From the NCBI GenBank assembly GCA_023376005.1, contig CM042156.1:47683092-47747091 (forward strand): a stretch of 64,000 nucleotides of DNA. The letters are read 5' to 3'. Position 1 is the first letter of the stretch, and each line of letters begins with the position of its first letter. Shown piece by piece: positions 1 through 10,899 of this stretch. The notes beneath the pieces are model-generated. The model made no database searches. It worked only from the letters and a program-made list of their open reading frames with translations, and had not been told where the DNA came from. The DNA is from Doryteuthis pealeii. Taxonomy: Eukaryota; Mollusca; Cephalopoda; Myopsida; Loliginidae. The translations under genes were made by a program, and so were the position numbers.

Positions 1-255
1 AAACTCTATCTGATGGTGAGGTTCCAGTTCTGGAGGTTTGGGGAATGTGGAGCACCCCTTCATCACCATTGCTCCCTGGTCCACTCTGACCCGGAGTGGT
101 AGTACCTGTTAGGGTCCCATCTATGGGTTAAATAGAAAAAATGTATTTATAAAAAAATTGTATTATCCATTAAGAATTGATTTATTTCAAAACTTTATCG
201 GCATTAAATGACCCACTGAGGTTGATATGCCGTAAAACAAAACAAACCAAACCAA
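1..255 (+). repeat. 3' part of a ~600-bp dispersed repeat (copy A)
   Basis: This segment is nearly identical to the 3' parts of the copies at 50,240-50,829 and 53,871-54,466. All share the stretch about a gtggagca / cattgctccctgg block and a terminal A/C-rich tail reading roughly tgatatgccgtaaaac followed by aaacc repeats. The 5' half lies outside the window. I cannot name the family; the A-rich tail suggests a retroposon. Confidence 0.8.
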
Positions 256-744
256 ATTATTTACCTTTTAAAATATATATTCTTAAATTTTTCGTATTAA
301 ATTTTCGTATTTAATTTCTATTTATTCATTGTTTGTTTGTTCCTAATTAATAAATCAGTTGTAGCTAATTACAATATTGTAACTTTACAGAATAAATTTC
401 AAAATTAAATTAAAAACATGCAAATTGAATTAAAACTATTTATAATCTATAAGAAACTCTTTTCAAATTTTAAAAGATTAAATTTATGAACGAATTTCAG
501 ACTCGCTTTGAAAATATACATCCTTTTAATTTACATTTATTCTTTTTTTTTTCTTCTTCTTTTTTTTCGGGTTCGTTTAAAAAAAATTATAATCTAAGGT
601 AAACAACTGGTTCACTTGTGAGCAGATTTATTCCCCTTGCCTTGAACAAAGTCTTTGATATTAATCAACTAAAATTCCCAGAATAATTTTTGTTATAAAA
701 TTTTTGTACTGTATATTAAGTCCCTACTATCTACCATTCCTGTC
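256..744. other. AT-rich non-coding segment
   Basis: Low-complexity A/T-rich sequence with no convincing reading frame. Its only recognisable content is the left copy of a direct repeat (589-656) that recurs on the far side of the neighbouring 36-bp array. Confidence 0.6.
589..656 (+). repeat. direct repeat flanking the 36-bp array (left copy)
   Basis: About 65 bp containing gtgagcagatttattcccc matches 2,306-2,370 with a few differences. The two copies lie in the same orientation on either side of the minisatellite, with similar T-rich sequence (tttcggattcgtt-like) just upstream of each. Confidence 0.75.
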
Positions 745-2219
745 AATTTGTTTTCCTTGGAATCACTTTAAAAGACCACACTTTTAATTTCCTTGGAATC
801 ACTTTAAAAGACCCCACTTTTGATTTCCTTGGAATCACTTTAAAAGACCTCACTTTTGATTTCCTTGGAATCACTTTAAAAGGCCACACTTTTAATTTCC
901 TTGGAATCACTTTTAAAAGACCACACTTTTGATTTCCTTGGAATCACTTTAAAAGACCCCACTTTTAATTTCCTTGGAATCACTTTAAAAGACCCCACTT
1001 TTAATTTCCTTGGAATCACTTTAAAGACCCACTTTTAATTTCCTTGGAATCACTTTAAAAGACCTCACTTTTGATTTCCTTGGAATCACTTTAAAAGGCC
1101 ACACTTTTAATTTCCTTGGAATCACTTTAAAAGACCACACTTTTGATTTCCTTGGAATCACTTTAAAAGACCCACTTTTAATTTCCTTGGAATCACTTTA
1201 AAAGACCCCACTTTTGATTTCCTTGGAATCACTTTAAAAGACCTCACTTTTGATTTCCTTGGAATCACTTTAAAGACCCCACTTTTAATTTCCTTGGAAT
1301 CACTTTAAAAGACCACACTTTTGATTTCCTTGGAATCACTTTAAAAGACCTCACTTTTGATTTCCTTGGAATCACTTTAAAAGGCCACACTTTTGATTTC
1401 CTTGGAATCACTTTAAAAGACCACACTTTTGATTTCCTTGGAATCACTTTAAAGGCCACATTGGAATCACTTTAAAAGACCACACTTTTTGATTTCCTTG
1501 GAATCACTTTAAAAGACCACACTTTTGATTTCCTTGGAATCACTTTAAAAGACCACACTTTTGATTTCCTTGGAATCACTTTAAAAGACCACACTTTTGA
1601 TTTCCTTGGAATCACTTTAAAAGGCCACACTTTTGATTTCCTTGGAATCACTTTAAAAGACCACACTTTTGATTTCCTTGGAATCACTTTTAAAAGACCA
1701 CACTTTGATTTCCTTGGAATCACTTTAAAAGACCACACTTTTGATTTCCTTGGAATCACTTTAAAAAGACCACTTTTAATTTCCTTGGAATCACTTTAAA
1801 AGACCACACTTTTGATTTCCTTGGAATCACTTTAAAAGACCCACTTTTGATTTCCTTGGAATCACTTTAAAAGACCACACTTTTGATTTCCTTGGAATCA
1901 CTTTAAAAGACCACACTTTTGATTTCCTTGGAATCACTTTAAAAGACCACACTTTTGATTTCCTTGGAATCACTTTAAAAGACCACACTTTTGATTTCCT
2001 TGGAATCACTTTAAAAGACCACACTTTTGATTTCCTTGGAATCACTTTAAAAGACCACACTTTTGATTTCCTTGGAATCACTTTAAAGACCTTTTGATTT
2101 CCTTGGAATCACTTTTTTTTTTTTTTCCTTGGAATCACTTTAAAAGACCCCACTTTTGATTTCCTTGGATCACTTTAAAAGACCACACTTTGATTAATTT
2201 AAAAGACCCCACATTTGAT
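745..2219 (-). repeat. 36-bp minisatellite, about 40 copies
   Basis: A tandem array of a 36-bp unit built around tttccttggaatcac and tttaaaagaccacac. Unit variants differ mainly at the position after gac (cac, ccc, ctc) and by single-base length changes. Because 36 is a multiple of three, the minus strand stays open for long runs and reads as a 12-residue repeat around KVIPRKSKVWSF. Frames are broken whenever a unit carries a 1-bp indel and there is no start context or flanking exon, so I treat it as non-coding. Homogeneity is highest between 1,480 and 2,090, where recent expansion or conversion is likely. Confidence 0.95.
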
Positions 2220-2305
2220 TTATGATTACTCTTTTGTATTTCGGATTCGTTTTCTAAACCAACAATAATACAAAGAAACAATTATAATAATATAATAAAT
2301 ATCTT

Positions 2306-2370
2306 ATAATCCAAGGTAAGTAACTGGTTTTCATGTGAGCAGATTTATTCCCCTTGTCGTGAACATCTTT
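2306..2370 (+). repeat. direct repeat flanking the 36-bp array (right copy)
   Basis: Right-hand counterpart of 589-656, in the same orientation. Together the pair brackets the minisatellite, as expected if the array grew between two copies of a duplicated segment or inside a repeat. Confidence 0.75.
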
Positions 2371-2426
2371 GAAATTAAGTCGCCATGCTCAAGGATTGCC
2401 AAGGGAGATGATTTTTTTTTAATTTT

Positions 2427-3640
2427 AAAACAATTACCAAAAATCAAGGAATTGTCCAATTTTAATGAAATTTTCACCAAATTATTTTCCGACGACTTAA
2501 TTTTATAACGATTAGTTTATTTTATTAAAGAAACTTGAAGATATATTGTTTATCAATTCAGAATGTGTGTGTGTTGGCTGGGGGGGACTTTTAACCATTT
2601 GAAGAAAAAAAATCCAGATCCCTAATTTTTACATTTCTTGAACAATCATATTCTGAAGAATACATAGAAAAATAAAAAACAAAAAAATATAAATTCAATA
2701 CCCTAAAAAAGTGATTTTAAAATTTAAAAGTTATTTTCTTAAAGCTCAAAAAATAAATAATGTAGCATGTTTTTTTTGTTTTCGTAGTATTAAAAAAATA
2801 TTTTTCTTTAAATTGATGGAAAAAATATTATTTTATATAAGTTAAACTGAGTTTTTTTACTACCTTAAAAATTTCAAGGTCAACTGTCTCACAGCATCGG
2901 GGACTAACTTAAAAAATTAAAATTTAACAAAATAGCCCTGAATTTTATCTTTGAAACCATCTAATTTTTTAAAAAATGCGCTATGATGTGTTCCATATTT
3001 TCCAAGAATTTTAAAGATTTTTTTTTTAAAATCGTCAATTTCAACCATGGAGGACAAAACGGGCCAAATTATCTGCCTTTCTGAAAAGGGATTTTACCTT
3101 GTCAGATGTGAATGATTTCAACGCATTTCACAAGTTACTCGAATTCATTCATTGAAGGAAGAATTTATTTCAAAAGGTACTTTTTTTAATTTTTTTTTAT
3201 TTTATATTCCTTTCAAAAATAGTTAACTAAAAAAATGGACGGGTCTGCAGAAATATATGAAACTGTGCAAGATAAGCAACAGTATCAGATGTTGACGATA
3301 CTGAAGATGAACACGTCACTGGGAAAATGTTCAATAATTTAAAATGCTTTTTTTTAATTAGGTATTAATAAATATGAGTGATTGATACTAAAGTAAAGTA
3401 GTTTTAAAAAAAATATTTCTTTAGAATTTAATAATATGACATTTTAAACTTAAAATCATGCTGCTCATATTTTAAATGAATTTCATATATTAATTTATCA
3501 TAGCAGAAATACCTGATTAGAGTTTTGAAATAAAATAACTAATGTATTATAAAATTCATTCATTGATAATCAACACTGAAAATTTCATTAAAATCGGATA
3601 ATTTCCTAATTTTTGGTAAATCTTTTTTTCAAACAGGAGG
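2427..3640. mobile_element. candidate ~1.2-kb element with diverged terminal inverted repeats
   Basis: The left end (acaattaccaaaaatc followed by a tttaatgaaattttc block) is an imperfect inverted copy of the right end (aaaatttcattaaaatc ... ttggtaaat). The matching arms are about 55 bp. The interior is AT-rich with no long reading frame. It is probably an old non-autonomous DNA transposon; no clear target-site duplication was identified. Confidence 0.45.
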
Positions 3641-4113
3641 GTCTAAATTGTATTGAAAAAGCACAAATTTTTCAATAAATTGGGTATACCTACCATGCAT
3701 TGTCAATAAGAGAAATCACAAATTCTACAAAAAATCAACTAATGATACGATTTTAGTAAAATGTTACTAAATGGAGTTATAAATAAAAAGGTTAATTTTT
3801 TTTTTTTTTTCCAAAGTTTTTGTTTGATTTCTAAAAAAAAAATGTAAATAAGATTCATACACAATGTGTATTTAAAAGTTGTAATTACAAAAAAAAAATA
3901 CTTGAAATTGAATGTCAAGTTTTAAAATAGATTTTTAAATGTGACTCCATTTATATGTCAGTCCTGGGACTTTTCAATATTTTCATGAGTTATGTGATTA
4001 AGTAGTCAATCAGCCACGCATTATGGCTGTTGATTGGCAGAAGAATAAACTATGTGACCCCGACTAGTCTATAAACTTAGGTGGTGAATTTTAGCACACC
4101 TTATATATACAAA
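3641..4113. other. AT-rich non-coding segment
   Basis: Poly-A and poly-T runs, no coding signal, no recognised repeat. Confidence 0.6.
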
Positions 4114-4298
4114 AGGTTATTTTCTATAAGTCTAACATAAACAAAGGGAACCACTTTTGACTGATAAATTATTTATTTATTTATTGATCTACTAGGAAAA
4201 AAGAAGACGGGGTTAGGGTTAGTTTAATGGGAAAATAAATAATTTATCAGTCAAGAGTGGTTCCCCTTTGTTTATGTTGGACTTATAGGAAATAACCT
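4114..4298. mobile_element. foldback/MITE with ~63-bp inverted arms
   Basis: The left arm starting aggttattttctataag is repeated inverted at the right end (cttataggaaataacct) with few mismatches, giving arms of about 63 bp. The spacer contains a telomere-like ggggttagggttag and a 30-bp block at 4,216-4,245 identical to 19,111-19,140, which lies in a different inverted-repeat element. Confidence 0.8.
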
Positions 4299-4527
4299 AT
4301 ACAAAAAATTCCAACATCACCTGAGGTTTACACCACACCACTTAGCCTTGAGCCAGACTAAGCTGCACTTAGTAAATAATTCTACTGAAAAGTGTTATTC
4401 AATCGTCAACATTTAAGCAAAGGTTTATAGGATTTCTTTATTTTGAGTGATCGATTTTAATGGCATGTCAATCTGTCTGGGGTTATTTTATGCTAAAAGG
4501 TTAGAGAATCGAGTACATTGTACAGAG

Positions 4528-4653
4528 TAGTCAGAAAGTCTTGTCACCTCAACATTTTGTTTTAACTTTCATTATTTTTGTTTTAATAATATGTGATGTA
4601 ATTATTTTACTTCTAAAAAAAAAAGATATATATGGAGTGACAAGACTTTCGAA
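4528..4653. mobile_element. short MITE with mariner-like ends
   Basis: Inverted ends contain gaaagtcttgtcacctc on the left and gagtgacaagactttc on the right, surrounding a T-rich core. A third copy of the end motif (tccgaaagtcttgtcaccc) lies at about 4,684-4,702, suggesting a second truncated element. The motif resembles Tc1/mariner termini but no transposase is present. Confidence 0.6.
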
Positions 4654-4756
4654 AAATTTAAAAGCAGATTATAGTACACGGTGGTCCGAAAGTCTTGTCA
4701 CCCCTACACTTAAAAAAAATAAATTACTTTCTTTTCTTAATAGTATAATATAGGAT

Positions 4757-5333
4757 ATCATTAATAATAATAATAATGGTAATAGAGATGAGACTGTAAA
4801 CCACATACTCTGCGAATGTAGCAAACTAGCACAACGAGAATACAAAACTAGACACGACTGGGTTGGGAAGGTGATCCACTGGGAATTATACAAAAAATTA
4901 AATTTTGACCACACAACAAAATGGTATATGCATAAACCAGAATCTGTTCTTGAGAACGAAATGCATAAAATTCTCTGGGACTTTGAAATAAAAACGGATC
5001 ACCTTATCCCAGCAAGAAGACCAGACCTAATGTTGATAAACAAAAAAGAAAGAACTTGTCAACTGGTGGATTTTGCAGTGCCAGCAGATCACAGGGTGAA
5101 GCTAAAGGAAAATGAAAAAATGGACAAATATCTGGACCTTGCCAGAGAACTAAAAAAGTAATGGAACATGAAAGTGAAAGTGATACCAATTGTGGTTGGT
5201 GCACTTGGAACAGTCCCAAAAGGATTAGAAAAGGGTTTGGAAAGTTTGGATATCAAAGGAAGGATTGAAACCATTCAGAACACTGCACTGCTACAATCTG
5301 CCAGAATACTCAGCAGAGTCCTGGAGACCTGAG
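4757..5333 (+). pseudogene. LINE C-terminal fragment with restriction-endonuclease-like domain
   Basis: Conceptual translation of 4,775-5,333 gives the C-terminal part of a retroelement protein. It opens with a Cys/His-containing segment (HILCEC near the start). A PD-(D/E)XK-type nuclease core follows: an Arg-Arg-Pro-Asp motif near 5,017-5,028, then 14 residues later an Asp in VDFAVP. A Lys/Glu-rich helix ends near 5,158. One in-frame TAA at about 5,159 interrupts the reading; beyond it the frame continues to about 5,330 as a basic region ending near SARILSRVLET. The PD-x12-14-D spacing is typical of the C-terminal endonuclease of R2-type non-LTR elements. No reverse transcriptase lies upstream, so this is a 5'-truncated dead copy. 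The exact clade is not resolved. Confidence 0.7.
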
Positions 5334-5439
5334 GAGACTTGCTGTCACTCAGACTCCAGTGAAATACCATCAGTTAACACTGGTGTGAAAACTCAAAAGG
5401 AGTAAATAATAATTTTCTATTTCAGATGATTGACAATAT

Positions 5440-6690
5440 TATAGCCAATATCTGTTGATGCTATTTATTATCATGGAAACAAAGGTTTATAGAGGATTGG
5501 TGCCAATACTATTTGTGTTCTATAGGGCTCGCAATATCTGTTGATGCTATTTGTTATAAAGCAAAGGTTTATAGCCAATATATGATGCTATTTGTTATCA
5601 TGAAGCAAAGGTTTATAGAGATTGGTGCCAATAGCCAATATCTGTTGATGCTATTTGTTATTGGAAAGCAAAGGTTTATAGAGGATTGGTGCCAATAGCC
5701 AATATGTTGATGCTATTTGTTATCATGGAAGCAAAGGTTTATAGAGGATTGGTGCCAATAGCCAATATCTGTTGATGCTATTTGTTGTGATGCAAAGGTT
5801 TATAGAGGATTGGTGCCAATAGCCAATATCTGTTGTTGATGCTATTTGTTATTGAAAGCAAAGGTTTATAGAGGATTGGTGCCAATAGCCAATATCTGTT
5901 GATGCTATTTGTTATCATGGAAGCAAAGGTTTATAGAGGATTGGTGCCAATAGCCAATATCTGTGTGATGCTATTTGTTATCATGAAGCAAAGGTTTATA
6001 GAGGATTGGTGCCAATAGCCAATATCTGTTGATGCATTTGTTATTTTGTTATTACAAAGGTTTATAGAGGATTGGTGCCAATAGCCAATATCTGTTGATG
6101 CTATTTGTTATGTGAAAGCAAAGGTTTATAGAGGATTGGTGCCAATAGCCAATATCTGTTGATGCTATTTGTTATCATGAAGCAAAGGTTTATAGAGGAT
6201 TGGTGCCAATAGCCAATATCTGTTGATGCTATTTGTTATTGTGAAAGCAAAGGTTTATAGAGGATTGGTGCCAATAGCCAATATCTGTTTGATGCTATTG
6301 TTATTGGAAAAGGTTTATAGAGGATTGGTGCCAATAGCCAATATCTGTTGATGCTATTTGTTATTGGAAGCAAAGGTTTATAGAGGATTGGTGCCAATAG
6401 CCAATATCTGTTGATGCTATTTTTATCATGGAAGCAAAGGTTTATAGAGGATTGGTGCCAATAGCCAATATCTGTTGATGCTATTTGTTATCATGGAAGC
6501 AAAGGTTTATAGAGGATTGGTGCCAATAGCCAATATCTGTTGATGCTATTTATCATGGAAGCAAAGGTTTATAGAGGATTGGTGCCAATAGCCAATATCT
6601 GTTGATGCTATTTGTTATCATGGAAGCAAAGGTTTATAGAGGATTGGTGCAATAGCCAATATCTGTTGATGCTATTTATTATCATGAAGT
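5440..6690 (+). repeat. 65-bp minisatellite, about 19 copies
   Basis: Tandem unit of about 65 bp containing gcaaaggtttatagaggatt, ggtgccaatagccaatatc and tgttgatgctatttgttat. Units vary by small deletions, mostly in the ttatcatggaa segment. Both edges are degenerate, and the array begins about 100 bp after the LINE tail at 4,757-5,333. No coding potential. Confidence 0.95.
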
Positions 6691-6983
6691 GGGTGGTCAG
6701 CCAATCTAGCTGCTTATTAATATTGAAGAATGTTCTGTGATTAATAAAAATGGCCTTTTGCCAGACTAAATTAAAATTAAACTGGTACATTGAAAGATAT
6801 GAATAGACTGAGATAGGTAATATAATACTAATAAAAAAGATGAAAAGCTGTAATCTCATAAATAGAGGTGATTGTCCTGATTCTGCATTGTATGGTATTG
6901 AGAATTTATTTGAATAGAAGGAATATATTGATGAACCAGAAGCAGTTCCCGAAAACATCATATATATAATATATATATATTTA
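6691..6983. other. non-coding spacer
   Basis: AT-rich sequence ending in a short (TA)n tract at about 6,961-6,981, immediately before a LINE fragment. Nothing else recognised. Confidence 0.5.
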
Positions 6984-7142
6984 TAGGAGGCAGCAAAGAA
7001 TATCGGCCTCTATGTGAACTCCGATAAAACCGAGTTCATGGACTTCAAAAAGAAAGGAGACATCTCCACACTTGACGATAAGCCTCTTAAGCAAGTAGAA
7101 CAGTTCACATACCTAGGTAGTAATATCTCATCCACAGAAAGC
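6984..7142 (+). mobile_element. internal fragment of the APE-type LINE
   Basis: About 155 bp matches 13,528-13,680 of the large LINE, covering the region just after the YADD motif (residues around AKNIGLYVNSDKTEF). Both ends are abrupt, so it is an isolated internal piece. It is preceded by a (TA)n tract and ends at the ccacagaaagc junction. Confidence 0.9.
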
Positions 7143-7971
7143 ATTTGACATTTAAACATCTCGATGCAATAGATGCGTTGGATGTTCTCCTTGCAAATCA
7201 TTCTTCTGCATCTGTCTCGGTCTGTAATTTATGATTCTGCGTTAAGAGTTACGTCCCTTAGACCAACTGTGTGTTTTTTCCTAAACGGGACTATTCTTTC
7301 ATTTTCACCACTTTTTCCGGCTACCATTATTCAGCGGTAAATTCAAGGCTTATTCACACGCGTTCAATTCCTTTTCTGTGTTCTTCATTAAAGAGAACAG
7401 GTACGTCACTTGACTCTCAGTAACCTTCTTATTAAATTTTGTAATAGACTTTTACCTTGTGTATCTACTATATTATTTGACGTTTCGTTGAACCTTGTAC
7501 ACTAAGAAAGATTTTGTAATGTTCACTCCCTTGTCGCTCGATTGACTTTCTCTCATAGATTCTGCCCCTCGTTTGTACCTTTCTTAACTTCTAAGCCTGT
7601 TTGGTGGTGTTATTGTACGTCATTATTATTTCACTGTCTTTATCTACGAACTGCCTCCGAGTTGTTCTATTAACACCCATTCACTGCTTTCTTCAGACAT
7701 TGTTGTTATAAACCTGTTTTCTTTCCTATTTCAGTTTTTTACACTTTCTGGTGAGAGGAATAAAGAGATTACCTTACCTACGGTGTTTGTTATTCTATGC
7801 CAGAGGGAGTTAGACTACGTGAGACGAAAAGTCGTTCAACACTTTGGAAAAGATATGAGCGGCGAAGTAGGTGTCGCGATAGCATCTAATGACAAAATTG
7901 TGACAATTTTAAATTTAGCATTGCAGAAAGGAATAATTATTTAATTGTAAAACGCCAGTTAATATAACAGT
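7143..7971. other. unassigned segment, moderately GC-rich, with a short ORF-like stretch
   Basis: Not obviously repetitive within the window. From about 7,800 to 7,943 the plus strand has an open stretch of about 46 codons (reading ELDYVRRKVVQHFGKDMSG and onward) that ends in TAA. Its composition looks protein-like and it is preceded by a possible acceptor (tatgccag). I do not recognise the protein. It could be an exon, an old retroelement piece or chance. An aataaa motif occurs near 7,760. Confidence 0.3.
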
Positions 7972-7980
7972 TTACATTAA

Positions 7981-8231
7981 GGGCCAGGTTAGCTCAGTCG
8001 GTAGAGCGTTCAGCTAGAAACCACAAGGTTCCTAGTTCGATACCGGTCCTCACCAACTCAGCGTATGAGTAGCACAGGGATCTGTGCGGTAAAGTAAGGA
8101 GCTGGTGGTAGGTGTGGCGCTCCACCTCAGACGCTAAAATAATCTCCTTGGTCTTGCGCAAGTGAAAAGGGGATAGACTCCCTCGCTGATTGGCTGATAC
8201 CAACTTTAGACCGCCCAACGACTTTACTTAC
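7981..8231 (+). mobile_element. full-length tRNA-derived SINE with 9-bp target-site duplication
   Basis: The head has a Pol III A box (tagctcagtcgg, 7,990-8,001) and B box (gttcgatacc, about 8,035-8,044) in tRNA-like spacing. A unique body (ccaactcagcgtatgag ... gatagactccctcgctg) and an (ACTT)n tail follow. The flanks carry the duplication ttacattaa (7,972-7,980 and 8,232-8,240), so both ends are defined. Related copies lie at 45,519, 53,238 and 59,529. An LTR- or LINE-encoded reverse transcriptase in trans would have mobilised it. Confidence 0.93.
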
Positions 8232-8240
8232 TTACATTAA

Positions 8241-8889
8241 TCTAAAATATTGAGAAAATTTAACATTTAACTTGGCTATGCAAAATATTATTATTGTTAA
8301 TAATAATATTTTTGGATAATTTATTATCCAAAAATTTTAAAGAGGTTCACCATGTAACTTCAACGTAAAATGAACCCTGAAACAAATGGAAGTACTTGGA
8401 ACCATGTAATTGCAATTCCTTAAAGACAACGAAAAGTTACCCCATTTTTCATTCCACACACAGTAAAATTAGGTGATTGTTTTAGGTTGATTTTAACATA
8501 GCGAACTGAACTCGATTGTAAAATTTTTAACTAAAATGAAAAAAAGGATTGGATAATAAACTGAAAAAGCTCCATCATAGAAATTTCTGAAAAATGCCAT
8601 TTATAATTATGTTATCTGATGTTACGTGGCGGTATATATTCACAGTACCAAAACAATATACGTAACGTTCTAATAGCTTTATATGTTGTATAGTGGGTCT
8701 TGTCAACGTGCCTCCAAATTCACGACACTAAAAATGTGTTCGGCACGTGGCGGTCATCTTGTTGATAAAAAAGTACAACGCAAGAAATATATCATCACCA
8801 GCTGCTTAGTTTTTATTACCAAGGCTCATCTCGTGGGCTGTGTCGGAGAGGAGGAAAGGCAGAGAGAAAGAGAGATGACATTGTTAAAT
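8241..8889. other. non-coding segment
   Basis: AT-rich to about 8,640, then mixed composition with a purine-rich run (gagaggaggaaaggcagaga) near 8,850. Short open frames here lack coding features. Confidence 0.5.
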
Positions 8890-9070
8890 TACTGTGATCC
8901 CACACTAGGATCAGAGGTCGGTCCGTACCCTACGCGTTCGAAAGCAAAAAGAGACCGGTATTTTTCTTCATCGTTCCACGTCACCATGTGACTTCCGGTT
9001 CCGTTCAACACCTGAAACTTCCGGTTGACATTCAATTCTCCATTCGGAGGGTCACGCCCCAGTCAAACTC
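8890..9070. promoter_or_regulatory. GC-richer segment with tandem ETS-like sites
   Basis: Local GC rises. Two ETS-type cttccggtt motifs lie about 25 bp apart (about 8,992-9,025), next to accatgtgac and several CG dinucleotides. Such clusters are typical of TATA-less promoters but also occur in LTRs. No transcript can be attached to it from sequence alone. Confidence 0.25.
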
Positions 9071-9479
9071 AACAACCGTTTTGTGCTCATTACTTTTTTT
9101 CATTACTCTCTTTTCTAATAGTAGTTCTCGCAAAACACATTGACCACAGTTTTATAATCAAATCATAAAGTAAAATCCATTGATCATACTGTTTATAGGA
9201 ATATTGCAGAAACCAACAGGAGAGGTCAACTTGCAGCAAAGGCAAGAGATCAGAGAAAGAATGCTGTCTCTGGAAATCTTTGCAACCCATCAATCTTACC
9301 TCAGTGATGTGCTATCCTATGTAATTCATTTCTAAGAAACTATTGAAATGTATTTACAGTTAGCTTAAAATGGTAAGGGAAGAAAAAAGGAAAACACTGG
9401 AACACATGGATACAATTTTGCTGCGTCCTTTTAGATTTTTTGCATCAGGGACACCTGAAGCGTACCTATCAGCATCTCT

Positions 9480-9580
9480 GTATATATATATTATATATAT
9501 ATATAGATATATACACACACACACATATATATGCACACACATTATATATATATAATATATATACACACACATATATGGGT
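9480..9580. repeat. (TA)n / (CA)n compound microsatellite
   Basis: Alternating ta and ca dinucleotide tracts. Open frames reading as Tyr/Ile repeats across it are artefacts. Confidence 0.95.
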
Positions 9581-9589
9581 AATGTAATG

Positions 9590-10890
9590 TACCCAGCTCT
9601 GCAGCTGCGCTCTGAAGACAGCAACACCTACTACAAAGTATGCCGTCCAATACCTTCATTCAGTGCAAAACTCCGGGGATATTTATCAACACAGACTCCC
9701 TAGTAGCCGTCTTCAGTCAGTCTTCAAGCCAAAAAGGAATTCTTCCTCTTTTGTGTCTTGGCAGGTGTATGTTACCGGGGCAGAGTCTAGTGTTTTAAAA
9801 GCCACGCACCCCATTATGGTCAATTTGCCTTATCTCGACAGGTTATCTTTGCATAATGGTCGAGCCCTACTATTTGTTTACGTGTAGTGGCTGGGCCAGA
9901 TTCATTCATAAATTCGTTTCATTTTTCCTGAATTTATTTAATCAGCTTATTATTCTTGAGAGAGGAGGTCTTGTTATATGGTACTTTAAGTTTGGCTTCA
10001 TTAAACTTCTCCAAGTATATAATTAATTTAGTTCATCCAGTTGATCAAAGTATTAAGTACAACGTTCTACATATCAGCAACACGAAGTTCCACTCCAGCA
10101 GTCTCAACTAACTCAGTCACTCCAGGTCAGGAATATAAGTATCCTCTGGCTTAGAATTCTCTAGAAAAAAGGCCGTTGTGGAATTCTCTAGAAAAGACCA
10201 TTGTGAAATCTTCTTAGAAGTTTGGGGACCTTCGAACATGTGTTAATCAGAGGTCACTCTCAAAATATCTGAGCAGTTAGATCAAAGTAACTCAAGGCTC
10301 ATAGGAGCCGAAAAGTCTAGATTTCCGGGACAATTAGACGTTTATAACCAGTAAACTTTTGAATCACCATCTTACTGCTTTATTACTAGATATTAATTGG
10401 CATTTATAATTTTCTTTTGCTCCGCTTAGAGGCCACCCAAGTAATTACAGTCATTAAACTTTTTCCCAAGATTCCCCTGACCAGCCGTCTCTGACTCTGT
10501 CTTTCTCTCTCTCTCTCTCTGTATGTGCCTCTCCTTTAATTGACCCTCCCCCCCCACACCTGTTTGATTCATTATAAAACACTGGATTCTTTTTGGTCTT
10601 TGAAGAACACACATGGTTGTATTTCAAGTGGACAGCCCGGGACAAAATATGGTTTATTTTTATAATTTTGTTAAATTAATTTTCAAAGGCTGTAACTTTC
10701 AAAATATAATATATAAAGAAAGTAAGTTTATTACAGCCTTAATATATAAAATAAATCCTTTCCCAACCACGTGAACCCTAATCTAGGAGGGGGCATGTGG
10801 ACTTATACTAAGTTAAAACTTATATCTATCACCATCCCCCTTCTTTTAATTTTCTCCTCCTCTCCTCCTGCCCTTCTTCTTACGAAAATC
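9590..10890. other. non-coding stretch, no gene seen
   Basis: Unremarkable mixed sequence with a (CT)n run at about 10,504-10,520 and a C-rich run near 10,545. No coding exon or known repeat recognised. Confidence 0.5.
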
Positions 10891-10899
10891 TACATGCCG

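Noticed and set aside
1265..2081. Long minus-strand open frames in the 36-bp array
   Set aside because: They arise because the unit length is divisible by three; single-base indels break them at random, and there is no start context or exon structure.
745..2219. Possible CRISPR-like array
   Set aside because: Units abut directly with no variable spacers and the genome is eukaryotic.
7981..8231. Functional tRNA gene
   Set aside because: A and B boxes are present but the body and flanking target duplications show a SINE; the anticodon arm and acceptor stem do not close properly.
8683..8991. 102-codon open frame
   Set aside because: It has no recognisable domain and crosses a purine-rich low-complexity run and the promoter-like patch.
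9190..9300. Possible coding exon (reads AETNRRGQLAAKARDQRK)
   Set aside because: Short, acceptor and donor are weak, and no family is recognisable.
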